NCBI RefSeq assembly: GCF_001612635.1
Contig: NZ_BDAV01000004.1
Span: 186,001 to 250,000, forward strand
Direction: 5' to 3'
DNA from: Nocardia africana NBRC 100379
GTDB lineage: Bacteria > Actinomycetota > Actinomycetes > Mycobacteriales > Mycobacteriaceae
Length of the DNA: 64,000 bases
Part shown: in pieces, positions 35,763-44,399 of the stretch
Layout: each line of letters starts with the position of its first letter
Numbering within the stretch: position 1 is the stretch's first letter
Notes under the pieces: generated by a model
Database searches by the model: none
Told to the model about the DNA's origin: nothing
The model's input: only the letters and a program-made list of their open reading frames with translations
Made by a program: the position numbers and the translations under genes

Positions 35763-36449
35763 GTGTTCGACTTGATCTCCCGATACGACAATCAGCTGTG
35801 GGACGCCTTCTGGGTGACCATCAAGCTGACCGTGTTCTCCGCGATCGGGGCGCTGATCATCGGCACCCTGGTGGCGGCGATGCGGGTGTCGCCGATTCCG
35901 GTGGCGCGGTGGATCGGTACCGCGTATGTGACCGTTTTCCGCAATACTCCGCTTACTTTGATCCTGGTTTTCTGCTCACTCGGTCTCTACACGACCCTGG
36001 GCATCAAGCTCGCGAGTGAGAGTTCGGGACTGGATTTCCTGCCCACCAACAATTTTCGTTTCGCCGTGCTCGGCCTGAGTGTGTACACGGCGTCGTTCGT
36101 GTGCGAATCGCTGCGCGCCGGAATCAACACCGTGCCGCTGGGGCAGTCCGAGGCGGGACGGTCGCTGGGCCTGACCTTCGGCCAGAACCTGCGACATGTG
36201 GTGTTACCGCAGGCCTTCCGGTCGGTGATCGCGCCGCTGGGCAGCGTGTTGATCGCGTTGACGAAGAATTCCACGATCGCGTCGGCGATCGGCGTGGCCG
36301 AGGCGGCGGCGCTGATGGCCTCCATGAACGAGACCGAGGCCGACATTCTCGCCATCGGCGCGATCTTCGCCCTCGGTTTCGTCATTCTCACGCTGCCCAC
36401 CGGATTGCTGTTCGGCTGGCTGGCCAAGCGATTCGAGGTGAAGCGATGA
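35763..36449 (+). CDS. gluC: glutamate ABC transporter permease 1
   Basis: The product has 228 residues with about five membrane segments. The ABC-permease EAA-like motif is GQSEAGRSLGLTFGQNLRHVVLPQAFR. FRNTPLTLILVFC is the family mark of the HisM/GluC group. The GTG start is used, with GGAGG 11 bases upstream. It overlaps gluD by 4 bp (ATGA). Confidence 0.92.
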   Translation: MFDLISRYDNQLWDAFWVTIKLTVFSAIGALIIGTLVAAMRVSPIPVARWIGTAYVTVFRNTPLTLILVFCSLGLYTTLGIKLASESSGLDFLPTNNFRFAVLGLSVYTASFVCESLRAGINTVPLGQSEAGRSLGLTFGQNLRHVVLPQAFRSVIAPLGSVLIALTKNSTIASAIGVAEAAALMASMNETEADILAIGAIFALGFVILTLPTGLLFGWLAKRFEVKR

Positions 36450-37351
36450 GCGCGAACGCCTCTGTCCTCTACGACGTCCCCGGTCCGAAGGCGCGCCGAC
36501 GGCATGCGCTGTATTCGGTGCTGGTGCTGGCGGCCCTGGTGGTGCTCGGCTGGCTGGTGTGGCGGGCGTTCGACGAGAAGGGCCAGCTCACCGCCGAGAA
36601 GTGGAAGCCGTTCGTGCAGTCGGAGGTCTGGCAGACCTACATCCTGCCCGGCTTGCGCGGCACCGTGGTGGCCGCCGCGCTGGCGATCGTGTTCGCGATG
36701 GTGATCGGCGTGATCTTCGGCTTGCTGCGCCTGTCCGATCGTCGCGTCGTGCGATGGGTGGCCGGGGTGATCGTCGAGGTGGCCCGGGCCATTCCGGTGC
36801 TGATCCTGATGATCTTCCTCTACAACTGGTTCGCCAAGGACAATCTGTTCGCCTCCGATCAGCTGGCGCTGGCGGCCGTGGTCATCGCCCTGACCGTGTA
36901 CAACGGGTCGGTGATCGCCGAGATCGTGCGCTCGGGGATCCGGTCGCTGCCGCGCGGTCAGACCGAGGCGGCCCAGGCGCTGGGATTGCGCAAGGGCCAG
37001 ATGATGCGGATGATTCTGCTGCCGCAGGCGGTGACGGCGATGCTGCCGGCGCTGATCTCGCAGATGGTCGTGGCGCTCAAGGACACCGCGCTCGGCTATC
37101 AGATCACCTATCAGGAAATCGTGCGCCAGGGCCAGCAGCTGGGTGCGGCCGAACAGAACACCGTCCCGGCGCTGATCGTGGTCGCCGTCATCATGATCGC
37201 CCTCAACTGGGCGCTGACCTTCCTCGCCACCAGGGTGGAGCAGCGGTTGCGGTCGCGCCGCCGGGGGCGGACCGTGCTGGGTGTGAATTCGGTGCTCACC
37301 GATGCCGCGCCGGGCGTGGATCTGTCGCTGAACCGGACCGCGTCCTCGTAA
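36446..37351 (+). CDS. gluD: glutamate ABC transporter permease 2
   Basis: The product has 301 residues from ATG 36446. ARAIPVLILMIFLYNWF and GQTEAAQALGLRKGQMMRMILLPQA (the EAA-loop region) show the HisM-type permease. The N-terminal 30 residues and the C-terminal 50 are cytoplasmic tails. It pairs with GluC. A good hairpin follows at 37419-37449. Confidence 0.92.
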   Translation: MSANASVLYDVPGPKARRRHALYSVLVLAALVVLGWLVWRAFDEKGQLTAEKWKPFVQSEVWQTYILPGLRGTVVAAALAIVFAMVIGVIFGLLRLSDRRVVRWVAGVIVEVARAIPVLILMIFLYNWFAKDNLFASDQLALAAVVIALTVYNGSVIAEIVRSGIRSLPRGQTEAAQALGLRKGQMMRMILLPQAVTAMLPALISQMVVALKDTALGYQITYQEIVRQGQQLGAAEQNTVPALIVVAVIMIALNWALTFLATRVEQRLRSRRRGRTVLGVNSVLTDAAPGVDLSLNRTASS

Positions 37352-37418
37352 CCGGCAGCCCGGCACACGCGGCGGATGTGAGGGCGCAGGCTGGAGTGTC
37401 GCCGACGTCCTCCGCGGG

Positions 37419-37449
37419 GAGGGTTGTGCTCGCACCGAGCGCAACCCTC
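37419..37449 (+). terminator. hairpin after the glu operon
   Basis: GAGGGTTGTGCT and AGCGCAACCCTC form a 12-bp stem with one G-T wobble and a 7-base loop, 68 bp after the gluD stop. It may also serve the convergent gene. Confidence 0.65.
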
Positions 37450-37557
37450 GCACCCGAGGGCTGGATGTTCGATCCTGGACGCGCACCACCCCGGTCGCCG
37501 GGCCACGCCACTCACGGCGACCGGGGATGGGTGTCCACTCGGCGGCCTTCCCGCGGG

Positions 37558-37758
37558 TTATCTGGCCAGGAAATGCCAGCCGAGCCATGTCCACACGAGC
37601 ACCGCGACGATGCGGGCGGTTCGGGTGCGGGTCAGAAAGCGCACGGTGTCGCCGAGGCCGGCGAACGACCGGCGACGCACACGGGCCGCTATCGCCGTGC
37701 TGATCACGAGGACGGCCAGGACCGCGAACCCCGTAATCACCAGTGCGCGATCGGTCAT
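37558..37758 (-). CDS. small membrane protein, DUF6186-like
   Basis: The product has 66 residues from ATG 37758 (MTDRALVITGFAVLAVLVIS) with two membrane segments joined by a basic loop (ARVRRRSFAGLGDTVRFL). A second segment is IVAVLVWTWLGWHFLAR. It overlaps the upstream membrane gene by 4 bp (ATGA), so the two are probably made together. The function is unknown. Confidence 0.75.
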   Translation of the reverse strand: MTDRALVITGFAVLAVLVISTAIAARVRRRSFAGLGDTVRFLTRTRTARIVAVLVWTWLGWHFLAR

Positions 37759-38162
37759 TTCCGCACCAGCCACCATCCGGCGCCCAACCAGATCAGCCAG
37801 CCGAGGAAGCGTCCCGGCCCGGCCTCCAGCGCGGGGCTGAGCAGTGTCGACAGGCTCGGATGGGCAGGGTCCGGCACGAGCAGTGCCGGCTGGGACAGCC
37901 ACGCGTACAGTTCCCACACCAGGACGGCCGCGAGCAGGGTCGACCACACCACGACCGCGCGCCGGACCGGCGGCGTGAACGACATCCGCCGGGTTCCGAG
38001 ACGAACAGCGCGGACGGCGACCACGACGGCGACACCGGCGACCAGCACCGTCGCGGCAACGCTGAACGGGCGGGTGAGCGACCCCGCCACCGCCACCCCG
38101 ACCCAGACGGCCGCCGGACCGACGCGTCGCCATCCACTGCCACCCCGCACGTCGGTGGTCAT
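37755..38162 (-). CDS. hypothetical membrane protein
   Basis: The product has 135 residues and about four membrane segments (VGPAAVWVGVAVAGSLT, FSVAATVLVAGVAVVVAV, VVWSTLLAAVLVWELYAWL, FLGWLIWLGAGWWLV). It is coupled to the DUF6186-like gene by a 4-bp overlap. I do not recognise a function. It might form a complex with the smaller protein. Confidence 0.7.
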   Translation of the reverse strand: MTTDVRGGSGWRRVGPAAVWVGVAVAGSLTRPFSVAATVLVAGVAVVVAVRAVRLGTRRMSFTPPVRRAVVVWSTLLAAVLVWELYAWLSQPALLVPDPAHPSLSTLLSPALEAGPGRFLGWLIWLGAGWWLVRK

Positions 38163-38550
38163 CAGCGCAGCATAGGACCTGTGCTGGAGACCGGTCGAGC
38201 CACGCGGGCCACCGAGGCCGAATCACCGGCGCGCCGGGCACGATGCCGACCGCGGCCGAACAGTCGCGGGCCGATGCCAGTTGGTTACGGCGACAACGTT
38301 CTAAGACTCGACTGCCGAGCAAGCCCGCGACCCTCGCCGTCGTCTTTCGGATCGACGGGTATCGGCGCGGCAGGAGACGTCGCCGAGCACGGTCGCGTTG
38401 AAGCTCGTTCCGGCACGTCCGACCTGACGTGCTGAGCCATCGGCTCGCCAGGAAGTCGATGGGCGGGCGGCAGCGGCAGGATTACCCTGCTCGGGCGCGC
38501 GGGTGGCGACTTCGCACCGTTCACTGCGAGCGACGGGCAGGCTGCGGGGT
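38163..38550. other. intergenic region downstream of recX
   Basis: No convincing gene lies in these 388 bases. A 79-codon minus-strand frame at 38285-38524 has no ribosome-binding site and no conserved look. A hairpin GCACGTC-N6-GACGTGC (38413-38432) might terminate recX transcription, but it is 120 bp from the stop and short. Confidence 0.4.
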
Positions 38551-40227
38551 TCAGTCCGGCGGGTAGCCGTGCGCGAGTTCGGCGCGTACGGCGGCGTAGG
38601 CGGTCGACTGGCGAAATCCCTGGCGGGCCAGCATGCCGATGAGGCGGTTGACCACCTTGTCCTCGGACAGGTTTCGCGGCATCGTGCGCAGTTTGCGACG
38701 TACCAGTTGCGCGGCTCGCTCCGCCTCGTCGTTATCGGACTCCGCCGCTACCGTATCCGCGTCGGCGCTGTCCTCGGCGACGACGGCCTTCTCGGTCCGG
38801 TTCGGCTGCACCGCAAAGGGTTGCGCGGCGGCGGCGGTTTCTTCCTTCACGACGGCATACGCCATGGACTGCGAGTAACCGCGGCGGGCGAGCATGCCGA
38901 CCAGTCGCGCCACGGCCTTGTCCTGTGGGATGTCGCGGGACAGCGATGCGAGCCTTTTCCGTACCAGCTGCGCGGCGTGCTCGGCGTCGGGACCGCAGCT
39001 CTCGGTGGCAACTGCGGCGAGCTCGTCTTTGACCACGGCGTAGGCCAGGGACTGGTTATAGCCGCGCCGGGCGAGCATGCTGACCAGCCGGTTGGTCGTT
39101 TTGTCGGTGGGCAGGTCCGGCGGCAGGGTGGTGAGTTTGCGGCGGACCAGTTCGGCGGCGCGGGCGCTTTCGTCGGCGGGCGTGATGGCGGCCAGTGCGG
39201 GCTCGGCATCGGCGTCGGACACACCTTTACGTCGAAGTTCTTGCGCGAGAACCTTTTTCCCCTTGCCCGAGAAGGTGTGGCGGGAATGGACCCACTGTTC
39301 GGCGAAGGCCGCATCATCGATCAGCCCGACCTCGGCGAGGCGGTTCAGTGCCCGTTCGGCGACCTCGGGTGCGAACCCTTTGGCCGCCAGTTTGTCCGCC
39401 AGTTCTGCGCGGCTGCGCGCCCGATCGGTGAGCAGGCGCAGGCAGATGTCCTTGGCCTGGGCCTCGGTCCCCGCCTTCGATGCCGCGGATTGCGCAGCGT
39501 CGGAACGCTTCCCGCCGTCGGCGTCGGATCGACGCCGTGAACCCCGGCGCCCTCCCCCGTCGCCGCCGTCTCTGCGTGACCGCCTTCTCGACCCGCCGTC
39601 GTCTGCCCCATCATCCGATCGCGGATGCGCCACGGGGCTGTCGTCCGGAACGAACGAGCCGCTGTCGCCACCCTTCGACCGCCTCTCCGCCCGGTGGGCG
39701 CGGCCGGGCCGGCGATCCCCGTCGGCACGCTCGCCCCACCCTCGCTGCAGCGCGTCGACCTCAGCCTTCAGTGCGCGAATCCGTTTGCGCGCCTGGGAAT
39801 CCCGCGTCGCGGAGCCATCACCGGAACGACCGGAGAGCGCGGCGTCGGTATTCGCCCGCATCCGCCCCTCGGACTCGGACCGAACCTCCGGCTCGACGCG
39901 AGGCGGAACCTCGGGCTCCAACGCGGACCGGTCCGTCCGCTCGGGTACGTCCGTCTCGCCGACCGGCGCACGCTGGGGCACCGGACCGTCATCGGAACGC
40001 CATACGCCGGCGGGCGAGTCCCCCGCTTCCGACTTCTGTCGTCGGCGACGGGTCGAACCACCCTGGCGGCGAACGGGTTTCGACCACGACTCGTCCCCCG
40101 GGTCGCCGGTGCGTCGGGAGCGGGATTCGATGTCTTCCAGTTGCCGTCGCAGGCGTTCGACGGCGTCGAGCCGAGAGGCGCCAGGGCCCGGGAGGGGTGT
40201 GGACCCCGGCGCTTCCCGGTGCGGCAT
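38551..40227 (-). CDS. recX: RecX regulatory protein with three tandem C-terminal repeats and a long charged N-terminus
   Basis: The product has 558 residues, against 150-230 for ordinary RecX. Residues 1-255 are a highly charged, Arg/Asp/Gly-rich, presumably disordered extension. Residues 258-305 and 306-350 are RecX modules 1 and 2 (ICLRLLTDRARSRAELADKL; AAFAEQWVHSRH, LAQELRRKGV). Module 3 occurs three times: 354-404, 414-464 and 501-551, each with LVRRKL...DK...RLVxMLARRGYxQSxAYAVVK. RecX normally binds in the groove of RecA filaments and blocks them. The extra modules may change binding length or affinity. It lies 3 bp downstream of recA. Confidence 0.93.
   Translation of the reverse strand: MPHREAPGSTPLPGPGASRLDAVERLRRQLEDIESRSRRTGDPGDESWSKPVRRQGGSTRRRRQKSEAGDSPAGVWRSDDGPVPQRAPVGETDVPERTDRSALEPEVPPRVEPEVRSESEGRMRANTDAALSGRSGDGSATRDSQARKRIRALKAEVDALQRGWGERADGDRRPGRAHRAERRSKGGDSGSFVPDDSPVAHPRSDDGADDGGSRRRSRRDGGDGGGRRGSRRRSDADGGKRSDAAQSAASKAGTEAQAKDICLRLLTDRARSRAELADKLAAKGFAPEVAERALNRLAEVGLIDDAAFAEQWVHSRHTFSGKGKKVLAQELRRKGVSDADAEPALAAITPADESARAAELVRRKLTTLPPDLPTDKTTNRLVSMLARRGYNQSLAYAVVKDELAAVATESCGPDAEHAAQLVRKRLASLSRDIPQDKAVARLVGMLARRGYSQSMAYAVVKEETAAAAQPFAVQPNRTEKAVVAEDSADADTVAAESDNDEAERAAQLVRRKLRTMPRNLSEDKVVNRLIGMLARQGFRQSTAYAAVRAELAHGYPPD
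38575..39168 (-). repeat. three tandem copies of a RecX module 3
   Basis: Repeats of about 50 codons lie at 39016-39168, 38836-38988 and 38575-38727. The protein copies share AxxAxLVRxxLxxxxxxLxxDKxxxRLVxMLARxGxxQSxAYAxVxxE. The last two are separated by an acidic spacer of 36 residues. Confidence 0.9.
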
Positions 40228-40230
40228 CGG

Positions 40231-41274
40231 CTAGAAGTCGACGGGCGCCTCGGCGCCCGCGTCTGCGGTGACGTCGGCACCGATGCCGAGCTTCTCCTTG
40301 ATCTTCTTCTCGATCTCGTCGCGCACGTCGGTGTTCTCCAGCAGGAACTTGCGGGCGTTCTCCTTGCCCTGGCCGAGCTGATCGCCCTCGTAGGTGTACC
40401 AGGAGCCGGACTTACGGATGAAGCCCTGATCGACACCCATATCGATGATCGAGCCCTCCTTGGAGATGCCGGCACCGTAGAGGATGTCGAATTCGGCCTG
40501 CTTGAACGGCGGCGACACCTTGTTCTTGACGACCTTGACGCGAGTGCGGTTACCCACCGCGTCACTGCCGTCCTTCAGCGTCTCGATGCGGCGCACATCC
40601 AGACGCACCGAGGCGTAGAACTTCAATGCCTTACCACCCGTGGTGGTTTCGGGCGAGCCGAACATCACGCCGATCTTCTCGCGCAGCTGGTTGATGAAGA
40701 TGGCGGTGGTGCCGGAGTTGTTGAGCGCGCTGGTCATCTTGCGCAGCGCCTGGCTCATCAGGCGGGCCTGCAGACCGACGTGGCTGTCGCCCATCTCGCC
40801 CTCGATTTCCGCGCGCGGTACCAGCGCCGCGACGGAGTCGATGACGATGATGTCCAGCGCGCCGGAACGCACCAGCATGTCGGCGATCTCCAGCGCCTGC
40901 TCACCGGTGTCGGGCTGCGACACCAGCAGGGCGTCGGTGTCGACGCCGAGTTTGCGGGCGTATTCCGGATCCAGCGCGTGCTCGGCGTCGATGAAGGCCG
41001 CGAGTCCGCCGTTGGCCTGCGCGTTGGCGATGGCGTGCAGGGCGACCGTGGTCTTACCGGAGGATTCCGGACCGTAGATCTCCACGACGCGGCCACGCGG
41101 CAGACCGCCGATGCCCAGCGCCACATCCAGCGCGATCGAACCCGTCGGAATGACCGAGATGGGCTGATGCGCCTCCTCGCCCAGGCGCATGATCGCGCCC
41201 TTACCGAAGCTCTTCTCGACCTGCGCCAGAGCGAGCTCGAGCGCCTTGTCACGGTCGTAGGCCTGTGGTGCCAT
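40231..41274 (-). CDS. recA: recombinase RecA
   Basis: The product has 347 residues without an intein, unlike M. tuberculosis RecA. Walker A is GPESSGKTT, and [50 protein letters not shown] and the DNA-binding loop regions are all normal. It forms filaments on single-stranded DNA for recombination and for LexA self-cleavage. A LexA-type operator lies 92 bp upstream (41366-41379). It is followed after 3 bp by recX. Confidence 0.98.
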   Translation of the reverse strand: MAPQAYDRDKALELALAQVEKSFGKGAIMRLGEEAHQPISVIPTGSIALDVALGIGGLPRGRVVEIYGPESSGKTTVALHAIANAQANGGLAAFIDAEHALDPEYARKLGVDTDALLVSQPDTGEQALEIADMLVRSGALDIIVIDSVAALVPRAEIEGEMGDSHVGLQARLMSQALRKMTSALNNSGTTAIFINQLREKIGVMFGSPETTTGGKALKFYASVRLDVRRIETLKDGSDAVGNRTRVKVVKNKVSPPFKQAEFDILYGAGISKEGSIIDMGVDQGFIRKSGSWYTYEGDQLGQGKENARKFLLENTDVRDEIEKKIKEKLGIGADVTADAGAEAPVDF

Positions 41275-41365
41275 CGTCTGTTCCCCTTCTGACGGGTAAG
41301 TCTCGTTGTGTGGTTGGCCCCCACGCTAGAGGGCGGCACCGACAAGTTCTGTCGCCAAGCTTAGA

Positions 41366-41379
41366 CGAACACGTGTTCG
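41366..41379 (-). promoter_or_regulatory. SOS box (LexA operator) upstream of recA
   Basis: CGAACACGTGTTCG is a perfect palindrome that fits GAAC-N4-GTTC, the actinobacterial LexA consensus. It lies 92-105 bp upstream of the recA start. lexA itself ends at the left edge of the window. Confidence 0.85.
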
Positions 41380-41491
41380 AGGCAAGCGACGCGCCCGCCG
41401 ACACGCACAGCGGCCGCGCAGCCGCACCCCGCCCCGGCAATCGCCGCACCATCCGGCCGGTCACGCGGTCGCGATCCGGCCGCTACCCACC

Positions 41492-42526
41492 TCATCGGGT
41501 CGCCGTCGGCACCACCGCGATCCGGTCGGTATGCATCAACGCCTGCGCCTGTTTCAGCATCCGCAGTGTCGGGGTGACCTCGACGTCGACGATCCCGTCC
41601 AGAGCCCCCAGCCGCTCGATGAGGTAGCGGTACAGGTGCGAACTGTCGCGGCAGACGACGGAGGCGACCAGATTGGTCGGCCCGGTGGTGGCCGCCACGA
41701 ACGCCGTTTCCGGATGGGTGGCGATCGCCCGGCCGACGGCGTCCAGTTCGGCCGGGCGCGTCCGCACCCACAGCGACGCCCGCACCGCGTATCCCATGCG
41801 CTCGACGGCGAAATCGAGATCGAAATACAGCACGCCCGCCGTCACCAGCTCGGACATCCGCCGCGCGACCCGGGTGGGACTCCAGCCGGTTTCGGCCGCC
41901 AGCCGGGCATAGGAGGCGCGCCCGTCGCGGGCCAGCAGCCCGAGCATCGCCTCGTCGGCCGCCGACAGGTCGGTCGGCGCGTCGGGCCCGCGCTGATCGT
42001 TCATCGCCGGCCGCGACCCCAGCTGCCGCAGCTGTTCGGCGGTCAGCAGGCGGCTGTACCGCGGCCACTCCTCCGCCAGCGGAAACCGGTGGATGATCTC
42101 GTAGGCCATCAACCCGGTGACCTGGCTGGCCCGCGGAAGAACGTTGAGCAGCAACGCGTCTCGCTGTTCGATCGAGCGCGGGCGGCTCACGCAGGTGACC
42201 TCCGAACCGGTCGACAGCAGCGCCACCCAGCTCACATCCGGCAGCCGCGCCAGCGATTCGGCCAGCCGCAGCGCCTTGTCCGGAGTGGACCGCACCCGCA
42301 GCATCCAGCGCGTATTTCCCAGTGGCATGGCATTGACCTGACCGGAGACGTGCAGGATGCCGCGTTGACGCATCGACCGATACCGGCGGGCCACGGTCTG
42401 CTCGGAGACACCGAGGATCGCGCCCAGGGTGGCGAACGGGATGCGGGCATCGGTGACCAGGCCGTGCACGATCTGCTTGTCGAGCGTATCGAGAACGGAG
42501 GATTCGAGTTCGTCTTCGGGGTTCAC
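41492..42526 (-). CDS. Lrp/AsnC-family transcriptional regulator (double-domain)
   Basis: The product has 344 residues, about twice a normal Lrp protein. Two helix-turn-helix regions are visible: residues 12-50 (LDKQIVHGLVTDARIPFATLGAILGV) and 190-230 (LSAADEAMLGLLARDGRASYARLAAE). Each is followed by an effector-type ferredoxin-like fold. It is divergent from an MFS exporter gene with a 96-bp gap and probably controls it, perhaps in response to an amino acid. The pair interrupts the recA-DUF3046 order known from mycobacteria. Confidence 0.88.
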   Translation of the reverse strand: MNPEDELESSVLDTLDKQIVHGLVTDARIPFATLGAILGVSEQTVARRYRSMRQRGILHVSGQVNAMPLGNTRWMLRVRSTPDKALRLAESLARLPDVSWVALLSTGSEVTCVSRPRSIEQRDALLLNVLPRASQVTGLMAYEIIHRFPLAEEWPRYSRLLTAEQLRQLGSRPAMNDQRGPDAPTDLSAADEAMLGLLARDGRASYARLAAETGWSPTRVARRMSELVTAGVLYFDLDFAVERMGYAVRASLWVRTRPAELDAVGRAIATHPETAFVAATTGPTNLVASVVCRDSSHLYRYLIERLGALDGIVDVEVTPTLRMLKQAQALMHTDRIAVVPTATR

Positions 42527-42622
42527 AGGCGGAATCTCACATCGACGGCCGGGTAGCTGGATGGATATTCAAACATCTCGCACGCTTGGCGTCGATATCG
42601 TTCGCACTACCCGGAGGTCGCC

Positions 42623-44032
42623 ATGCGGAAATGGCTCCCCTTGTTCGCGGCGTGCCTCGGCACGCTGATGCTGCTCATCGACGTCACCATCGTCAACGTC
42701 GCGCTCCCCGACATCGCCGCCGATCTCGGCACCGGACTGTCGGGGCTGCAGTGGGTCGTCGACGGCTATGCGCTGGGCCTGGCCGCGCTGCTGCTGGTGC
42801 TGGGCTCGTTCGCCGACCGGTTCGGCGCCAAACCGACCTATCTCGCCGGCCTCGTGGTATTCGCGGCCGCCTCTCTGGCCTGCGGCCTGGCCCAGTCCTC
42901 GGCCCTGCTGGTGGCCGCGCGAGCCGTGCAGGGAGTGGGCGGTGCGGCCATGTTCGCGACCACGCTCTCGCTGCTGCACGCCACCTATACCGGCCGCGAT
43001 CGCGGCACCGCGTTCGGCGCCTGGGGTGCGGTCGCGGGGGCGGCCGCCGGCGTCGGGGTGGTACTCGGCGGGGTGCTGACCGACCTGCTGTCGTGGCGAT
43101 GGATCTTCCTGGTGAACCTGCCGATCGCGGCGGTCACCATCGCACTGTCGCTGTCCGCCTTCGGGCCGTCGCCGCGCCGGCCCGGCCGCAGCGTGGACGT
43201 CGCCGGAATGGCCGCCTTCGCCGTCGCGGCGACCGCGCTGACCTACGGCATCGTCCGGGGCGGGGAAGACGGGTGGGGCGACGGCGCGGCAGTCGGCGCG
43301 CTGATCCTCGGCGCGATCGCGATCGCCTGCTTCGTCCTCGTCGAATTCCGCAGCGCCACACCGATGTTCCCGCTCGCGTTGCTGCGCAATCGAGAGTTCG
43401 TGGCCACGCTGGTCGCGGCGGCGGGCTTCAATTTCGCCGCCTTCGCGAGCAGTCCCCTGATCTCGCTGTGGTTGCAGCAGCCGTTGCAGCTCAGCCCGCT
43501 GCGCGCCGGTCTGTCCATGCTGCCGATGGCGGCGACGGCGTTCGTGGTCTCGGGCGCGTTCGGGCGGTGGCTGCACGACGTGGCGCCCCGCTGGACCATC
43601 GGCGGCGGGCTGGTGATCACCGGCATCGGGGCGGGACTGCTGGGCGTGATCGACGCCGGATCGACCTGGAGCGCCCTACTTTTCGGCTATGTGGTGATCG
43701 GCATCGGCATCGGTGTGCTCGCGCCGCCGCTGGTGGCGGTGGCGATGGCCGCGGTGCCCCCGCAGCAGAGCGGCACCGCCGCCGGAGCGGTGAACACCGC
43801 TCGTCAACTGGGTCTTGCCCTCGGTGTCGCGGTACTCGGCACGGTATTCCGCAGCTCGGCTGGCGAAGGCCGGAACACGGTGTCGCAGTTCGTGTCCGGG
43901 CTGGACGCCGCCGTCGCGGTGGCAGCGGGTGTGGGCATCGTTCTCGGCATCATCGCCTTCGCCTTGTTCCGCCCCCGCGCCCGGACCGCCGCGACGGCGG
44001 AACCGGCCGCCGCCGAAATGCCGGTCGGCTGA
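42623..44032 (+). CDS. MFS exporter, DHA2 family
   Basis: The product has 469 residues. LIDVTIVNVALPDIAADLGT in helix 1 and GSFADRFGAKPTYLAGLVVF in the helix 2-3 loop are DHA2 marks, and the hydrophobic pattern fits 14 segments. CCGGAGG is 5 bases upstream of ATG 42623. Amino-acid or drug export are both possible; the divergent Lrp regulator makes amino acids or related compounds a fair guess. Confidence 0.92.
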   Translation: MRKWLPLFAACLGTLMLLIDVTIVNVALPDIAADLGTGLSGLQWVVDGYALGLAALLLVLGSFADRFGAKPTYLAGLVVFAAASLACGLAQSSALLVAARAVQGVGGAAMFATTLSLLHATYTGRDRGTAFGAWGAVAGAAAGVGVVLGGVLTDLLSWRWIFLVNLPIAAVTIALSLSAFGPSPRRPGRSVDVAGMAAFAVAATALTYGIVRGGEDGWGDGAAVGALILGAIAIACFVLVEFRSATPMFPLALLRNREFVATLVAAAGFNFAAFASSPLISLWLQQPLQLSPLRAGLSMLPMAATAFVVSGAFGRWLHDVAPRWTIGGGLVITGIGAGLLGVIDAGSTWSALLFGYVVIGIGIGVLAPPLVAVAMAAVPPQQSGTAAGAVNTARQLGLALGVAVLGTVFRSSAGEGRNTVSQFVSGLDAAVAVAAGVGIVLGIIAFALFRPRARTAATAEPAAAEMPVG

Positions 44033-44158
44033 ATCGGCGCCGAATCCCGGAAAACGGCGCTCAGCCGGTCCTCCGTGATCTCGGTATCCATGTGCCCACC
44101 CTGCAACCTCGAGTAAGGTCGAGGTCAAGGTCGCTGTGACGCAGCCGACGGCTGCCGG

Positions 44159-44353
44159 TCACCAGCGGTTCTTCGGTACGTCGAATTCCGCGCACAGGGC
44201 TCGCCAGACCTCGCGGGGGTCGATACCGTCCTCGATCGCCTGGGCGCCGGTACGGCCGTTCATCGAGGGCAGGACATGATCGGCCAGCAGCAGGTCGCCG
44301 CGGGCGACGCCGAATTCGGTATGCAAGAGTTCCTGAAATTCAGTCAACCGCAC
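44159..44353 (-). CDS. DUF3046 protein
   Basis: The product has 64 residues from GTG 44353 (MRLTEFQELLHTEFGVARGD), ending EFDVPKNRW. The pattern LADHVLPSMNGRTGAQAIEDGIDPREVWRALC is the DUF3046 family, which is regularly linked to recA in Mycobacteriales (Rv2738c). No function is known. It is about 47 bp downstream of the glycosyltransferase and may be co-transcribed. Confidence 0.85.
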   Translation of the reverse strand: MRLTEFQELLHTEFGVARGDLLLADHVLPSMNGRTGAQAIEDGIDPREVWRALCAEFDVPKNRW

Positions 44354-44399
44354 CGTGCCGAGGGTACCGGTCGCGCGCGAACCGCCGGCGGCGGCGCGG

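Noticed and set aside
36559..38175. Plus-strand frame over gluD and beyond
   Set aside because: It is a shifted frame of gluD that runs antisense through two small membrane-protein genes; no domain.
38285..38524. 79-codon minus-strand frame downstream of recX
   Set aside because: No ribosome-binding site, low-complexity Pro/Ser/Arg content, no similarity that I recognise.
44115..44133. Short AGGTC-type direct repeats
   Set aside because: They lie between two stops where no promoter is expected, and the repeat is only 6 bases.
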